From Bacteroidales bacterium UBA4331 (lineage in GTDB: Bacteria > Bacteroidota > Bacteroidia > Bacteroidales > Paludibacteraceae), in assembly GCA_002394395.1 (NCBI GenBank), contig DGTR01000037.1:13944-77943 (forward strand): a stretch of DNA of 64,000 bases. The letters are read 5' to 3'. Of the stretch, positions 16,564 through 24,639 are shown in pieces. The notes beneath the pieces were generated by a model. That model was not told the DNA's origin, did not search any database, and saw only the letters and a list, made by a program, of their open reading frames with translations. The translations under genes and the position numbers were made by a program. Within the stretch, counting starts at the first letter, position 1. Each line of letters opens with the position of its first letter.

Positions 16564-17800
16564 GACAACTATTATTCTAAAACCCCATAAAGAAGAATCC
16601 CTTCTTCGTTTTCACCCCTGGGTCTTCTCAGGTGCGATAGCCCGGGTCGTCTTGGATGCCAAGCATAAAGGCGATGTTCCCGAAGAAGGTGAGTTAGTAT
16701 GCGTACAATCAAGCACCTCCAATGTGTTGGGCGTGGGACATTGGCAGGTCGGAAGTATTGCTGTACGCATACTTTCTTTTGGTTCCGACTCCCTCCCCGC
16801 AGACTTCTGGCGCACACGTATCCGCGCAGCCTATAAGGTTCGCGAGTCCTTGGGCTTAGTGAGAAAAGATAATAACACTTTCCGTCTCGTTCACGGCGAA
16901 GGTGACAACCTCCCCGGACTCATCGTCGATATCTACGCCGACACCGCGGTCGTCCAGGCGCATTCGGTCGGCATGCATGTCTGCCGCACAGAGATAGCCG
17001 ATGCCATCCTCGCCGAGGTGCCACAGGTCCAAAATATCTACTACAAATCCGACGACACCCTGCCTTTCAAGGCACCCATAGAAGGCGAGAAAATAGGTTG
17101 GCTCATCCATGACCAAATGGTAAATGATTCTGAGTTCTGGTCCGTTGAGAACGGTCTCTCTTTCCGCATCGATTGGCTACGGGGCCAGAAGACGGGTTTC
17201 TTCATCGATCAGCGTGAGAACCGTGCCCTCGTCGAGCGCTACGCCCATGGCAAAGATGTCCTGAATATGTTCTGCTACACCGGCGGCTTCTCCCTTTACG
17301 CCCTTCGCGGCGGTGCTAAGACCGTGGACTCCGTCGATGTCAGCCAGAAAGCAATCGACATAGTAGAAGCGAATGTAAAGCGCAATTTCCCGGATTGTAC
17401 GAATCATCGGGCGATAGCGGCAGATGCTTTTGATTATTTAAATGACCAAATAAATGCCAAAATGGTAAATGGTCAAATGGTAAATGGCTACGACCTTATC
17501 ATTCTCGATCCACCGGCTTTTGCCAAACACCGCGATGCGGTGAAGAATGCCCTCCGCGGCTACCAGCGCATCAATGCCAAGGCGATTGAGATGATCCGAC
17601 CCGGCGGCATCCTCTTTACCTTCTCCTGCTCGCAGGCGGTGGACAAAGAGGCTTTCCGTCTCGCCGTCTTCTCTGCGGCAGCGCAAGTGGGACGCTCCGT
17701 GCGCATCCTCCACCAGTTGCATCAACCCCAGGATCACCCCATAAACATCTACCACCCCGAAGGCGAGTACCTCAAAGGCCTCGTCCTCTACGTGGAATAA
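16562..17800 (+). CDS. RlmI-type class I rRNA (cytosine-5) methyltransferase with repeat insertions
   Basis: 412 residues, similar to the RlmI/YccW family that methylates cytosine in 23S rRNA. An N-terminal PUA domain (ILKPHKEESLLRFHPWVFSG) is followed by an EEHD-like region and a Rossmann methyltransferase domain with KTGFFIDQRENR, VLNMFCYTGGFSLYA (SAM motif I), LIILDPPAFAKH and FSCSQAVD. Two segments carry the MVNDQ repeat in frame: HDQMVNDSE near residue 185 and NDQINAKMVNGQMVNGYD near 296, just before the LIILDPP strand. The start at MTTIILKPH avoids nine repeat codons available from 16535. Confidence 0.9.
   Translation: MTTIILKPHKEESLLRFHPWVFSGAIARVVLDAKHKGDVPEEGELVCVQSSTSNVLGVGHWQVGSIAVRILSFGSDSLPADFWRTRIRAAYKVRESLGLVRKDNNTFRLVHGEGDNLPGLIVDIYADTAVVQAHSVGMHVCRTEIADAILAEVPQVQNIYYKSDDTLPFKAPIEGEKIGWLIHDQMVNDSEFWSVENGLSFRIDWLRGQKTGFFIDQRENRALVERYAHGKDVLNMFCYTGGFSLYALRGGAKTVDSVDVSQKAIDIVEANVKRNFPDCTNHRAIAADAFDYLNDQINAKMVNGQMVNGYDLIILDPPAFAKHRDAVKNALRGYQRINAKAIEMIRPGGILFTFSCSQAVDKEAFRLAVFSAAAQVGRSVRILHQLHQPQDHPINIYHPEGEYLKGLVLYVE
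17107..17130 (+). repeat. MVNDQ repeat copy inside the RlmI-type gene (1)
   Basis: CATGACCAAATGGTAAATGA within the coding sequence, in the same frame as in sufB and murI. Confidence 0.8.
17436..17490 (+). repeat. MVNDQ repeat copy inside the RlmI-type gene (2)
   Basis: Units AAATGACC, AAATAAATGCC, AAATGGT, AAATGGTC and AAATGGT, in frame, between an aspartate-rich loop and a core methyltransferase strand. Confidence 0.85.
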
Positions 17801-17811
17801 CGATTAACACC

Positions 17812-18696
17812 ATGAACTTAGTATGTTTTGATACAGAGACCACCGGCCTCGATGTGCAGAAAGAGCATATTATCCAGCTCTCTCTGGTGAAAATTGATAC
17901 CGCCGATTGGCATGTGATCGACACCCGCGATTGGTATATCCTCCCCGTAGGGGAGTTCACCATCCCTGCGGAAGCCGAGGCAGTGCATCATATATCCAAA
18001 CCCTTCTTGTTGGAGCATGGTGTCTCGCTCCGTTCGGTGTATGACGACCTCATCGCCTTCACCGATGGTTGCGATTTCCTCTCCTATAACGGCAACGGCT
18101 ACGATGCGCCGATCCTTCACTACAACCTCGCGCGCCTCGGGCTTACCTTTGCTTTCGAAGGACGGACTTGGTACGACGCCCTCCTCCTGGAGCGTATTCA
18201 CACCGCCGGCATGGTCGATGAGAACGGCGAGAAAGTGCATAATAACCTCACCGCCGCGTACACTCGCTATTACGGTCACCCCTTCGAAGGAGCCCATAAC
18301 TCGCTCGATGATGTCATGGCAACCATCGAGGTCTTCAAGGCTCAGGTAGCCGCACACGGCTGGCAGTGGACCCAACGAGACGAGTTCTCCTTCATCTGTT
18401 TTGACCGATGGCTCACGAAGAAAGGCGACTATTTCTACCTCACACAGGGTGCCCACAAAGGCGAATCTATCGAATCGATGATGCGCATCGACCGTAGTTA
18501 TCTGGAGTGGATTGTCGATAAATGCAAATGGACCGACGACCAGACGCGCGACATCATCAACCCGTTTTTGGGACGCTATACCTCGCCCTTCAAACCGACG
18601 GCGGAAGCTCCGGCAGCGACATCCCCGCTTCCTGCCTCAAGAGGCAAAAAAAGACCCAAAGGTACCATCTCTGACGCCGATTTGTGCCTTTTTTAA
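17812..18696 (+). CDS. DnaQ-like 3'-5' exonuclease
   Basis: A 294-residue DEDD-family exonuclease. Exo I is FDTETTGLD (residues 5-13), Exo II is YNGNGYDAPILHYNL, and Exo III HNSLDDVMATIEVF holds the final His and Asp. A C-terminal part with KKGDYFYLTQGAHKGESI and DRSYLEWI resembles the small DUF3820-type domain often attached to such exonucleases. It ends in a low-complexity tail (SPLPASRGKKRPKG). It may be a stand-alone proofreading or RNA-processing exonuclease. It follows the RlmI-type gene by 11 nt and is probably cotranscribed. Confidence 0.88.
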   Translation: MNLVCFDTETTGLDVQKEHIIQLSLVKIDTADWHVIDTRDWYILPVGEFTIPAEAEAVHHISKPFLLEHGVSLRSVYDDLIAFTDGCDFLSYNGNGYDAPILHYNLARLGLTFAFEGRTWYDALLLERIHTAGMVDENGEKVHNNLTAAYTRYYGHPFEGAHNSLDDVMATIEVFKAQVAAHGWQWTQRDEFSFICFDRWLTKKGDYFYLTQGAHKGESIESMMRIDRSYLEWIVDKCKWTDDQTRDIINPFLGRYTSPFKPTAEAPAATSPLPASRGKKRPKGTISDADLCLF

Positions 18697-18724
18697 CAAA
18701 AAATCACAGAAAATACTGCAAATA

Positions 18725-18756
18725 TTTGCATATTTCAAAAAAAAGTAGTACCTTTG
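18725..18756 (+). promoter_or_regulatory. Promoter of the tRNA-Cys/sufB transcript
   Basis: TTTGCATATTTC at 18725, A-run, and TACCTTTG at 18749, 24 nt apart. Confidence 0.85.
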
Positions 18757-18789
18757 CACCCGCTTTCCACGAAAGAAGGAAAATATAGG

Positions 18790-18896
18790 GGATGGGGTCC
18801 CCGAAAATTTCTAATTTTTGGGGAGAGCGAGAGCACGGCGAAAATTCATATGAGTTACGTAGTAACGAATCGTATTGAGCCGTCGCTCGCGCGACG
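18790..18896 (+). other. Structured leader upstream of tRNA-Cys
   Basis: Stem 1 is TCCCC/GGGGA with GAAAAT/ATTTTT (18798-18824). A linker AGAGCGA follows. Stem 2 has GAGCACGGC against GCCGTCGCTC and an inner GTTAC/GTAAC. The order stem 1, AGAGCG linker, stem 2 matches the elements at 11678 and 63195. GGGGTCCCCGA and GGGGAGAGCG are shared with the latter. Confidence 0.5.
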
Positions 18897-18968
18897 GGCC
18901 GGTTGGATGAGCGACTTAGTCAGCGGTCTGCAAAACCGTATAGAGCGGTTTGACTCCGCTACCGGCCT
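18897..18968 (+). tRNA. tRNA-Cys (GCA)
   Basis: Acceptor GGCCGGT pairs perfectly with ACCGGCC. Anticodon stem GCGGT/ACCGT carries loop CTGCAAA (anticodon GCA), the T arm is AGCGGTTTGACTCCGCT, and the discriminator is T as expected for tRNA-Cys. The D arm is weaker than usual. CCA is not encoded. Confidence 0.85.
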
Positions 18969-19003
18969 CAGAGAGCCGCCCGACCAAGGGTGGCTCTTTT
19001 AAT

Positions 19004-20464
19004 ATGGAAGAAATTATTAAGGACATAACGGAACAGGAGTACAAGTACGGTTTTACGACCGACGTGGAGACCGATATCGTACCTGCAGGGCTGAATGAAG
19101 ACATCGTTCGGCTTATCTCTGCGAAGAAGCACGAGCCCGAATGGTTGCTCGAGTTCCGCCTCAAGGCCTTCCGCAAATGGCAGACCATGAAGCTCCCCAC
19201 GTGGGCGCACCTTAATATTCCGGAGATCGACTTCCAAGCTATCTCCTATTATGCTGCTCCGAAAACGAAGGCCAAATCTCCAAATGGCTCAATAAATGAC
19301 CAAATGGTAAATGATGAGATCGACGCGGAGATCATGAAGACCTTCGACAAACTCGGTATCCCTTTGGAGGAGCGCGCAGCACTCGCAGGAAATATGGCGG
19401 TCGATGCGGTCATGGACTCCGTTTCTGTCAAGACCACTTTCCGGCAGACCCTCGCCGAGAAAGGTATCATCTTCTGCTCCATCTCTGAAGCCGTGCGCGA
19501 GTACCCGGAGCTAGTGCAGAAATATCTCGGCTCGGTTGTGCCGCCGACGGATAATTTCTATGCGGCGCTCAACTCCGCGGTCTTCTCTGACGGTTCCTTC
19601 GTCTATGTGCCCAAAGGGGTTCGTTGCCCGATGGAACTAAGCACCTATTTCCGCATCAATGCCGGCAACACAGGTCAGTTTGAACGAACGCTTCTTATCG
19701 CCGACGAAGGCGCGTATCTCTCTTATTTGGAGGGCTGTACAGCCCCCATGCGTGACGAGAACCAGCTCCACGCGGCCATCGTAGAGATCATCGTTCATAA
19801 GGATGCCGAAGTCAAGTATTCGACCGTCCAGAACTGGTACCCGGGCGACAAAAACGGCAAGGGTGGTATCTATAATTTTGTTACCAAACGCGGTCTCACC
19901 CACGAGAACGCGCGCCTCTCCTGGACACAGGTCGAGACAGGTTCTGCCATCACTTGGAAATACCCCTCCTGCATCCTCCGCGGCGACAACTCCTCGGCAG
20001 AGTTCTACTCTGTAGCCCTCACCAATAACTACCAGCAGGCAGATACCGGAACGAAGATGATTCATATCGGCAAAAACACCCGTTCCCGCATCGTCTCCAA
20101 GGGTATCTCCGCGGGCCATAGCCAGAACGCGTACCGAGGACTCGTGAAGATGGGTATCCATGCCGAGAACGCGCGTAATTACAGCCAGTGCGACTCACTC
20201 TTACTGGGCGATAAATGCGGCGCACACACCTTCCCGGATATGATCATCTCCAACCCCACGGCGACCGTCGAACACGAAGCAACGACCTCCAAGATCAACG
20301 AAGACCAACTCTTCTACTGCCAGCAGCGGGGTATCTCCCTCGAGGACGCCGTCGGACTGATTGTCAACGGCTATGCCAAAGAAGTCATGGACAAGCTCCC
20401 GATGGAGTTTGCCGTCGAGGCGCAGAAACTTCTGCAAGTGAGTCTCGAAGGCTCTGTCGGATAA
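19004..20464 (+). CDS. sufB: Fe-S cluster assembly scaffold SufB with repeat-derived insertion
   Basis: 486 residues. SufB is the core of the SufBCD scaffold that builds Fe-S clusters. Characteristic blocks are [55 protein letters not shown] and the end [15 protein letters not shown]. Near residue 90, in the linker before [11 protein letters not shown], lies [13 protein letters not shown], an MVNDQ repeat copy. sufC, sufD and sufS are not adjacent, unlike many Bacteroidota where suf genes cluster. Start at MEEIIKDI (19004); an upstream ATG at 18950 lies inside tRNA-Cys. Confidence 0.95.
   Translation: MEEIIKDITEQEYKYGFTTDVETDIVPAGLNEDIVRLISAKKHEPEWLLEFRLKAFRKWQTMKLPTWAHLNIPEIDFQAISYYAAPKTKAKSPNGSINDQMVNDEIDAEIMKTFDKLGIPLEERAALAGNMAVDAVMDSVSVKTTFRQTLAEKGIIFCSISEAVREYPELVQKYLGSVVPPTDNFYAALNSAVFSDGSFVYVPKGVRCPMELSTYFRINAGNTGQFERTLLIADEGAYLSYLEGCTAPMRDENQLHAAIVEIIVHKDAEVKYSTVQNWYPGDKNGKGGIYNFVTKRGLTHENARLSWTQVETGSAITWKYPSCILRGDNSSAEFYSVALTNNYQQADTGTKMIHIGKNTRSRIVSKGISAGHSQNAYRGLVKMGIHAENARNYSQCDSLLLGDKCGAHTFPDMIISNPTATVEHEATTSKINEDQLFYCQQRGISLEDAVGLIVNGYAKEVMDKLPMEFAVEAQKLLQVSLEGSVG
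19271..19318 (+). repeat. MVNDQ repeat copy inside sufB
   Basis: 19271-19303 is identical to the reverse complement of 30278-30310 in murI, and the match runs on for 11 more bases with one mismatch. It is read in the same frame in both genes. Confidence 0.92.
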
Positions 20465-20505
20465 AAAAGCAACTTTATTGTTTAACCCTTAAATAATAAA
20501 ACAAA

Positions 20506-21219
20506 ATGAAATTATGTAATAAGTTTGCTGCAGAGTTCTTCGGAACGGCAGTTTTGGTTCTGGGCGGTTGTGGAACGGCCCTGTTTGGACATGTTGGTTT
20601 TCTGGGCGTAGCCCTCGCGTTCGGTCTGACGATTGTCGCTGCGGCTTACGGAATAGGCGACATTAGTGGCGCACATCTGAATCCGGCTGTCAGCCTGGGT
20701 GTCTTTGTCAATGGTCGTATGTCCGCGAAAGAGATGCTCTGGTACTGGTGCGCACAGATCCTCGGCGCTATCGCTGCGGCTGCTATCCTCTTTGGTATCG
20801 CTAAATCCGCTGGTATGGAAATCGGTACGTTCGCTGCGAACGGCTACGGAGACTTCTTCTCCGCTGCTGATGTAGAGGCCGGTTACCTCCAAACGAATGT
20901 ATGGGGTGCTTTCGCTACCGAGTGCGTCCTGACCTTTGTTTTCCTCATGGTCATCCTCGGTGTAACGGACAGCAAGCACGCTAACGGTGCTTTCGGTGGT
21001 CTGGCAATCGGTCTGACGCTGACCCTCATCCACTTGATCTCTATTCCGTTGACCAACACTTCGGTTAACCCCGCACGTTCGATCTCGCAGGCCCTCTTCT
21101 CCGAGAATGCACTCGCTCTTCCGCAGCTTTGGCTCTTCATCGTGGCTCCCCTCCTTGGCGCAGCGCTCGCAGGCCTCTGCTACAAGTACATCTCCTGCGA
21201 AGGTAACTGCAAGAAATAA
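20506..21219 (+). CDS. aqpZ: Aquaporin Z-type water channel
   Basis: 237 residues with six membrane helices and the two half-helices that carry NPA motifs: SGAHLNPAVSLG near 65 and NTSVNPARS near 185. The Arg after the second NPA and the narrow-pore His (LTLIHL) fit a water-selective channel rather than a glycerol facilitator. It is followed by a strong terminator and separated from sufB by an A/T-rich spacer without a clear promoter. Confidence 0.93.
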   Translation: MKLCNKFAAEFFGTAVLVLGGCGTALFGHVGFLGVALAFGLTIVAAAYGIGDISGAHLNPAVSLGVFVNGRMSAKEMLWYWCAQILGAIAAAAILFGIAKSAGMEIGTFAANGYGDFFSAADVEAGYLQTNVWGAFATECVLTFVFLMVILGVTDSKHANGAFGGLAIGLTLTLIHLISIPLTNTSVNPARSISQALFSENALALPQLWLFIVAPLLGAALAGLCYKYISCEGNCKK

Positions 21220-21247
21220 GAGCATCTTCGATCTCTCGAAAAATCTC

Positions 21248-21285
21248 AAAAAAATGGCATACCTCTTGCGTATGTCATTTTTTTT
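21248..21285 (+). terminator. Terminator after aqpZ
   Basis: AAAAATGGCATAC and GTATGTCATTTTT form the stem around CTCTTGC, followed by T-run. The same stem is at 26408-26445, where it merges with a promoter. Confidence 0.85.
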
Positions 21286-21410
21286 GTGAGTTTGTGTACT
21301 TCGAGGGCACCGACACGGCAAGCCGTCCCACCTCGAAAGTACGGTCGCACGTTCGTGCTCATCCCCAAGTATTTTGCTATAAAAATACAAGTAAACTCAA
21401 TTTTTATTTC
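21272..21410 (+). ncRNA. Possible small structured transcript after aqpZ
   Basis: A weak promoter-like pair (CTTGCGTATGTC near 21266 and TGAGTTTG near 21286, imperfect) precedes stacked hairpins: GTACTTCGAGG against CCTCGAAAGTAC (21296-21342), an inner ACGGC/GCCGT, and GCACGTTCGTGC (21347-21358). No reading frame is convincing. Either a small RNA or a leader for the gene at 21474. Confidence 0.4.
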
Positions 21411-21417
21411 AAAATCC

Positions 21418-21448
21418 TTGTGTATGTCAAACTTTTGTTGTACCTTTG
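21418..21448 (+). promoter_or_regulatory. Promoter of the gene at 21474
   Basis: TTGTGTATGTC at 21418 and TACCTTTG at 21441. The -7 box merges into a palindrome CCTTTGCAGCCGCAAAGG (21443-21460) at the expected transcript start. The same sequence precedes the RhuM gene. Confidence 0.8.
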
Positions 21449-21473
21449 CAGCCGCAAAGGTTTGGATAGCAGT

Positions 21474-21935
21474 ATGACCACTTTAACACATAGCGAAAAA
21501 GAAGCCATTATGAAGGATATGAAGTCCTTCGACGAGCCCATGCCGGCGGTGGGAATCTTCTGGTACGACCCCGAGGAGCACGATTTCTTCGGCGTCTATA
21601 AAAAAGAACTGACACCAAAGATGGTAGAGGATGCCGCAGACAAAGGACTTCCGTATATCAACTACCAGACTTTGCACAGGCAGGTTTGGCAAAAACAGTA
21701 TTTTAAGGCTTTGGCAAAGCACGAGCCTACGAAGTTTAGTGGCGATTACACCCAAGTTCCGCGTGGGCGCGTATCGTGGGCGGTGGATCATTTTGTGGTC
21801 TTTGTCGGTCAGTGGGCAAAGGACATAGAGGAGGAGTTGACTGCATTGTTGGAAAAATACTTCGCCCTGCCGTACTTCGAATTCAAATACGACGAGCACT
21901 GGGACTTAGGTCACGGCTGGTCCGGAGATTTATAA
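21474..21935 (+). CDS. Unknown soluble protein, 153 residues
   Basis: I do not recognise this family. It has no signal peptide or membrane segment. Aromatic-rich blocks (AVGIFWYDPEEHDFFGVYKKEL, YINYQTLHRQVWQKQYF) and a C-terminal HWDLGHGWSGDL suggest a compact alpha/beta fold. The start at 21474 lies 26 nt after the promoter. The pattern of conserved charged and aromatic residues and good codon usage support a real gene. Confidence 0.75.
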   Translation: MTTLTHSEKEAIMKDMKSFDEPMPAVGIFWYDPEEHDFFGVYKKELTPKMVEDAADKGLPYINYQTLHRQVWQKQYFKALAKHEPTKFSGDYTQVPRGRVSWAVDHFVVFVGQWAKDIEEELTALLEKYFALPYFEFKYDEHWDLGHGWSGDL

Positions 21936-21955
21936 ACTGACCCAAGTCTGACCGC

Positions 21956-21983
21956 TGGCACCGACAGCGTAAAAAAGCGGATA
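21956..21983 (+). repeat. CGACAGCGTAAAAAAGCGG repeat, copy 1
   Basis: GGCACCGACAGCGTAAAAAA followed by GCGGATA lies 21 nt after a stop codon. A near-identical copy lies after RhuM (27413-27440), and a degenerate one after the gene ending at 28437. Confidence 0.75.
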
Positions 21984-22044
21984 AAATATAGAAATATAAA
22001 AGCGCAAAGCGTTGCGCCATCATAAAGCGTAATAAGCCAAAGCT

Positions 22045-22178
22045 TGATTTGTTGAAACTTCGACACTTTTAACAAAATCAAAATCACTCAAGTACGGTTT
22101 ATGCACGCTCACGTAGTAGCGTGAGTTTTCCGTGCATTTATTTGAGTGATAAAGGTAGTCGAAGACCTCAACAAATCA
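22045..22178. other. Large nested inverted repeat (134 nt)
   Basis: Outer stem TGATTTGTTGA/TCAACAAATCA and CTTCGAC/GTCGAAG; middle stem ATCACTCAA/TTGAGTGAT (22083-22150); inner stems ATGCACG/CGTGCAT and CTCACG/CGTGAG around TAGTAG. It lies in a 365-bp spacer with no gene. It could be a structured RNA, a folded mobile-element end or a recombination hairpin. Confidence 0.75.
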
Positions 22179-22239
22179 AATGAAGCGAACGAAAACGCAC
22201 GCTTTTTGTGTATTTATGGTAAAAAAATGTTATAAACTA

Positions 22240-22270
22240 TTGCATAATTCAAGAAAAAGCTGTAATTTTG
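22240..22270 (+). promoter_or_regulatory. Promoter of the gene at 22301
   Basis: TTGCATAATTC at 22240 and TAATTTTG at 22263. Confidence 0.8.
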
Positions 22271-22300
22271 CAGCGAATTGTTAATAAAACGTTCAAATTT

Positions 22301-23074
22301 ATGAAAAAAAGATTTCTTCTTGTTCTGGCAGCAGTCTTTGCCAGCGTAGCGCTTCAGGCGCAGTTTATTACACAAATGAGCTTGCTCACGCCTCATTATT
22401 ATCCGGGTGAAGTGTATTTCGTGGACGGACATTCCGAAGAATACGCGGAGGTGGAGTTACCGCGAGTCGGCAAAGGCAAGCTGGGGGTCAAAAAGAATGC
22501 AGAGGATAAAGGACACATCGATATAGATGCGGCGAATATCGTTGGTATCAAGATCTGGCATAAGAATTTTCCGGATAAGAAGCACGTGTTGTACTACGTC
22601 CACGCCCGCAAATCGATGATGCAGAGTGAGCATCAATGGGGTAATCCGGTGATGGGAAGTGCATGGGGAGTGGTCTTTCAATGCGAGATGAACTATCAAA
22701 TGGATAAGAAAACAGGCGATTTGAATTTTATTAAGTTTGTAGGTGGAAACGGACCGGACACCCCAACCCTCTATTATCTCGTCCGCCCGGAGTTGGAACT
22801 GGCTGAATTGGCAATGGTGAATGGCAGTTTTATGGCAATGAAGAAAGCGGCAGCAAAACTGTTTGCTGAGAATGAAGAGATCGCTACGGCTATCAAGAAA
22901 GGCAAACTCAAAGGCTCCGATATGCAGTATATCTTGGACGAGATGGCGGGGGACAAGAAAGCGGAAAAGCCGCTAAAAGTGATTCCTGAAGACAACGCCA
23001 TGCCGGAAGAAAAAGCTGTTCCGGAGACGAAGACGGACTCAGTTTCGAATGGTGTAGTGGGTGACGACGAATAA
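22301..23074 (+). CDS. Unknown secreted protein, 257 residues
   Basis: A signal peptide (MKKRFLLVLAAVFASVALQA) precedes a domain of about 170 residues with beta-strand character (YFVDGHSEEYAEVELPRVGKG, MGSAWGVVFQCEMNYQMD). The end is Lys/Glu/Pro-rich (DKKAEKPLKVIPEDNAMPEEK). No family recognised. It lies 11 nt before the protease gene and probably shares its transcript, so the two may act together in the periplasm or at the surface. Confidence 0.8.
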   Translation: MKKRFLLVLAAVFASVALQAQFITQMSLLTPHYYPGEVYFVDGHSEEYAEVELPRVGKGKLGVKKNAEDKGHIDIDAANIVGIKIWHKNFPDKKHVLYYVHARKSMMQSEHQWGNPVMGSAWGVVFQCEMNYQMDKKTGDLNFIKFVGGNGPDTPTLYYLVRPELELAELAMVNGSFMAMKKAAAKLFAENEEIATAIKKGKLKGSDMQYILDEMAGDKKAEKPLKVIPEDNAMPEEKAVPETKTDSVSNGVVGDDE

Positions 23075-23085
23075 TTTTTTCTGAT

Positions 23086-24582
23086 ATGAAACGTATTTTC
23101 TATTTGGCAGCTATGCTGCTGTGTGTGCTGCTGCCGGCTTCTGCGCAAGGCTTGCGGCATAGTGTTTGTGTCGTTGAACCGGAGTATTCCGATGCGGACA
23201 AATCGCTCATGGGCGACTACGCCCTCTATACGGCGAGAGCCGGAATGAGAAGTGCTTCGCGGGCGTTGACCGCCTATAAGAACGAAGGAACCTTCGGTTC
23301 GGGTGTCGTAGTGGAGCAGGGTGGTAAGAAATTTGTGCTCACCAACCTCCATGTCATCGGCTATGCCGGGAAAGCAACCCTCACCTTTCAGCTCCACGAG
23401 AAAACGCTCCGTTATGAGCATTGCGAAGTGACGAATATCGGCGAAGCGGACTTGGCGGCAATCGCTCTTCCTGCGGAATGCGAGATGATTGCCCTGCCGC
23501 TTTATGCCGGTGAGATAGAGGAAGATCTCTCTATTGTGGCAGCAGGTTTTCCCGAGTTGGCAAATAAACCGTCCTGGCAACTCACGCGCGGAAGCATCTC
23601 CAACGCACGCGTGGATGTCGATAGTCACGAGCACGCTTCGCGTATCATCCAACATACGGCTTCTATTGATCCCGGTAGTAGCGGAGGACCGCTACTGCTC
23701 AAAAACGCGGCAGGCAAGTACGAGATCTTGGGCATCAACACATGGAAGGCTTTCTATCGCGAAGGAGTGGGATTGGCAATCGGGAAAGAAGATGTGCAAG
23801 CGTTTATCGCCACATTAGGAGCATCTAAAATAGATGCAAGCAAGGAGATCGAGCCGCTGCGGTCGCTCTCCGGCGAAGATTGGTTGTATGTGTTCCGCCA
23901 GTTGCCGGATTCGGTTCAAAAAGATTTAAGGGAGACGGATTGGCATTTGCCGCTTGATCCCGCGCTGCGCACACTTGCTGTCCGTGATAGTCTGATTGCG
24001 CAAAAGGGGAAGGCTGCCAAGAAATTCGAGCGCTCCGCAACGCATATCGTGACGGATATGGATAATATGAACCATGTGCGGTTGGTCTATGACAATTATC
24101 TGGGAATGAACCAGCAGGTGGGGCTGCAAGTAGGGCATGATTGGTTGGGCTATATCGTTACCGGCATTCAGATAACCGCGCTTATCGAAGAAGCCATGAC
24201 CGAGGACGAGATTTTCGCTACCAAGTTAGGTTATAAAACCTGCGCGGGAGCGATGTTCGGGCTCTATGTCGGAGGTCAGTTGCCCATTCAGGTGGGAAAA
24301 TACATGCTTGTTCCGCGTATTACCCAGAGTGCCGGAGCCGGACCGATGAAAACGGGAAATATCTATGGTGGTTTTGCCCTTCTCACGGATACGCGTATAG
24401 GGCTCGATTGGCGTATCCCGTTCAACTCCGTGGACTTGGTCCTGGGACTTCATTACGCGATGGATTGGCAGTGGACTAAGAATGACCTGAAGATCCCGGC
24501 GTTCAAGCCCAAAAGCAATAACGAAGCCTTCAACCAATACCTCCAGCACGGCGTCGGCATCACCCTTGGTGTCGCATGGTAA
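23086..24582 (+). CDS. Secreted trypsin-like serine protease with C-terminal beta-rich domain
   Basis: 498 residues with a signal peptide (MKRIFYLAAMLLCVLLPASA). The protease domain (residues 60-240) shows the chymotrypsin-fold triad regions: GSGVVVEQG, LTNLHVIG (His), EADLAAIALP (Asp) and DPGSSGGPLL (Ser). This is as in DegP/HtrA relatives, but no PDZ domain follows. The C-terminal 200 residues alternate hydrophobic and aromatic residues (TKLGYKTCAGAMFGLYVGG, YGGFALLTDTRIGLDW) and end in W, suggesting an outer-membrane or surface beta structure. Coexpressed with the unknown gene upstream. Confidence 0.85.
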   Translation: MKRIFYLAAMLLCVLLPASAQGLRHSVCVVEPEYSDADKSLMGDYALYTARAGMRSASRALTAYKNEGTFGSGVVVEQGGKKFVLTNLHVIGYAGKATLTFQLHEKTLRYEHCEVTNIGEADLAAIALPAECEMIALPLYAGEIEEDLSIVAAGFPELANKPSWQLTRGSISNARVDVDSHEHASRIIQHTASIDPGSSGGPLLLKNAAGKYEILGINTWKAFYREGVGLAIGKEDVQAFIATLGASKIDASKEIEPLRSLSGEDWLYVFRQLPDSVQKDLRETDWHLPLDPALRTLAVRDSLIAQKGKAAKKFERSATHIVTDMDNMNHVRLVYDNYLGMNQQVGLQVGHDWLGYIVTGIQITALIEEAMTEDEIFATKLGYKTCAGAMFGLYVGGQLPIQVGKYMLVPRITQSAGAGPMKTGNIYGGFALLTDTRIGLDWRIPFNSVDLVLGLHYAMDWQWTKNDLKIPAFKPKSNNEAFNQYLQHGVGITLGVAW

Positions 24583-24639
24583 TCATTTTTGTATCAACTA
24601 TTGAACAGTTGTGCCCGACACGAATTTAGGGTAAACATT

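Noticed and set aside
18754..19002. Plus-strand frame of 82 codons upstream of sufB
   Set aside because: It runs through the leader and tRNA-Cys and has no family match.
22045..22178. Integron attC site
   Set aside because: The nested hairpin has the size of attC, but the terminal boxes do not match the conserved 7-bp cores and no integrase or cassette array is present.
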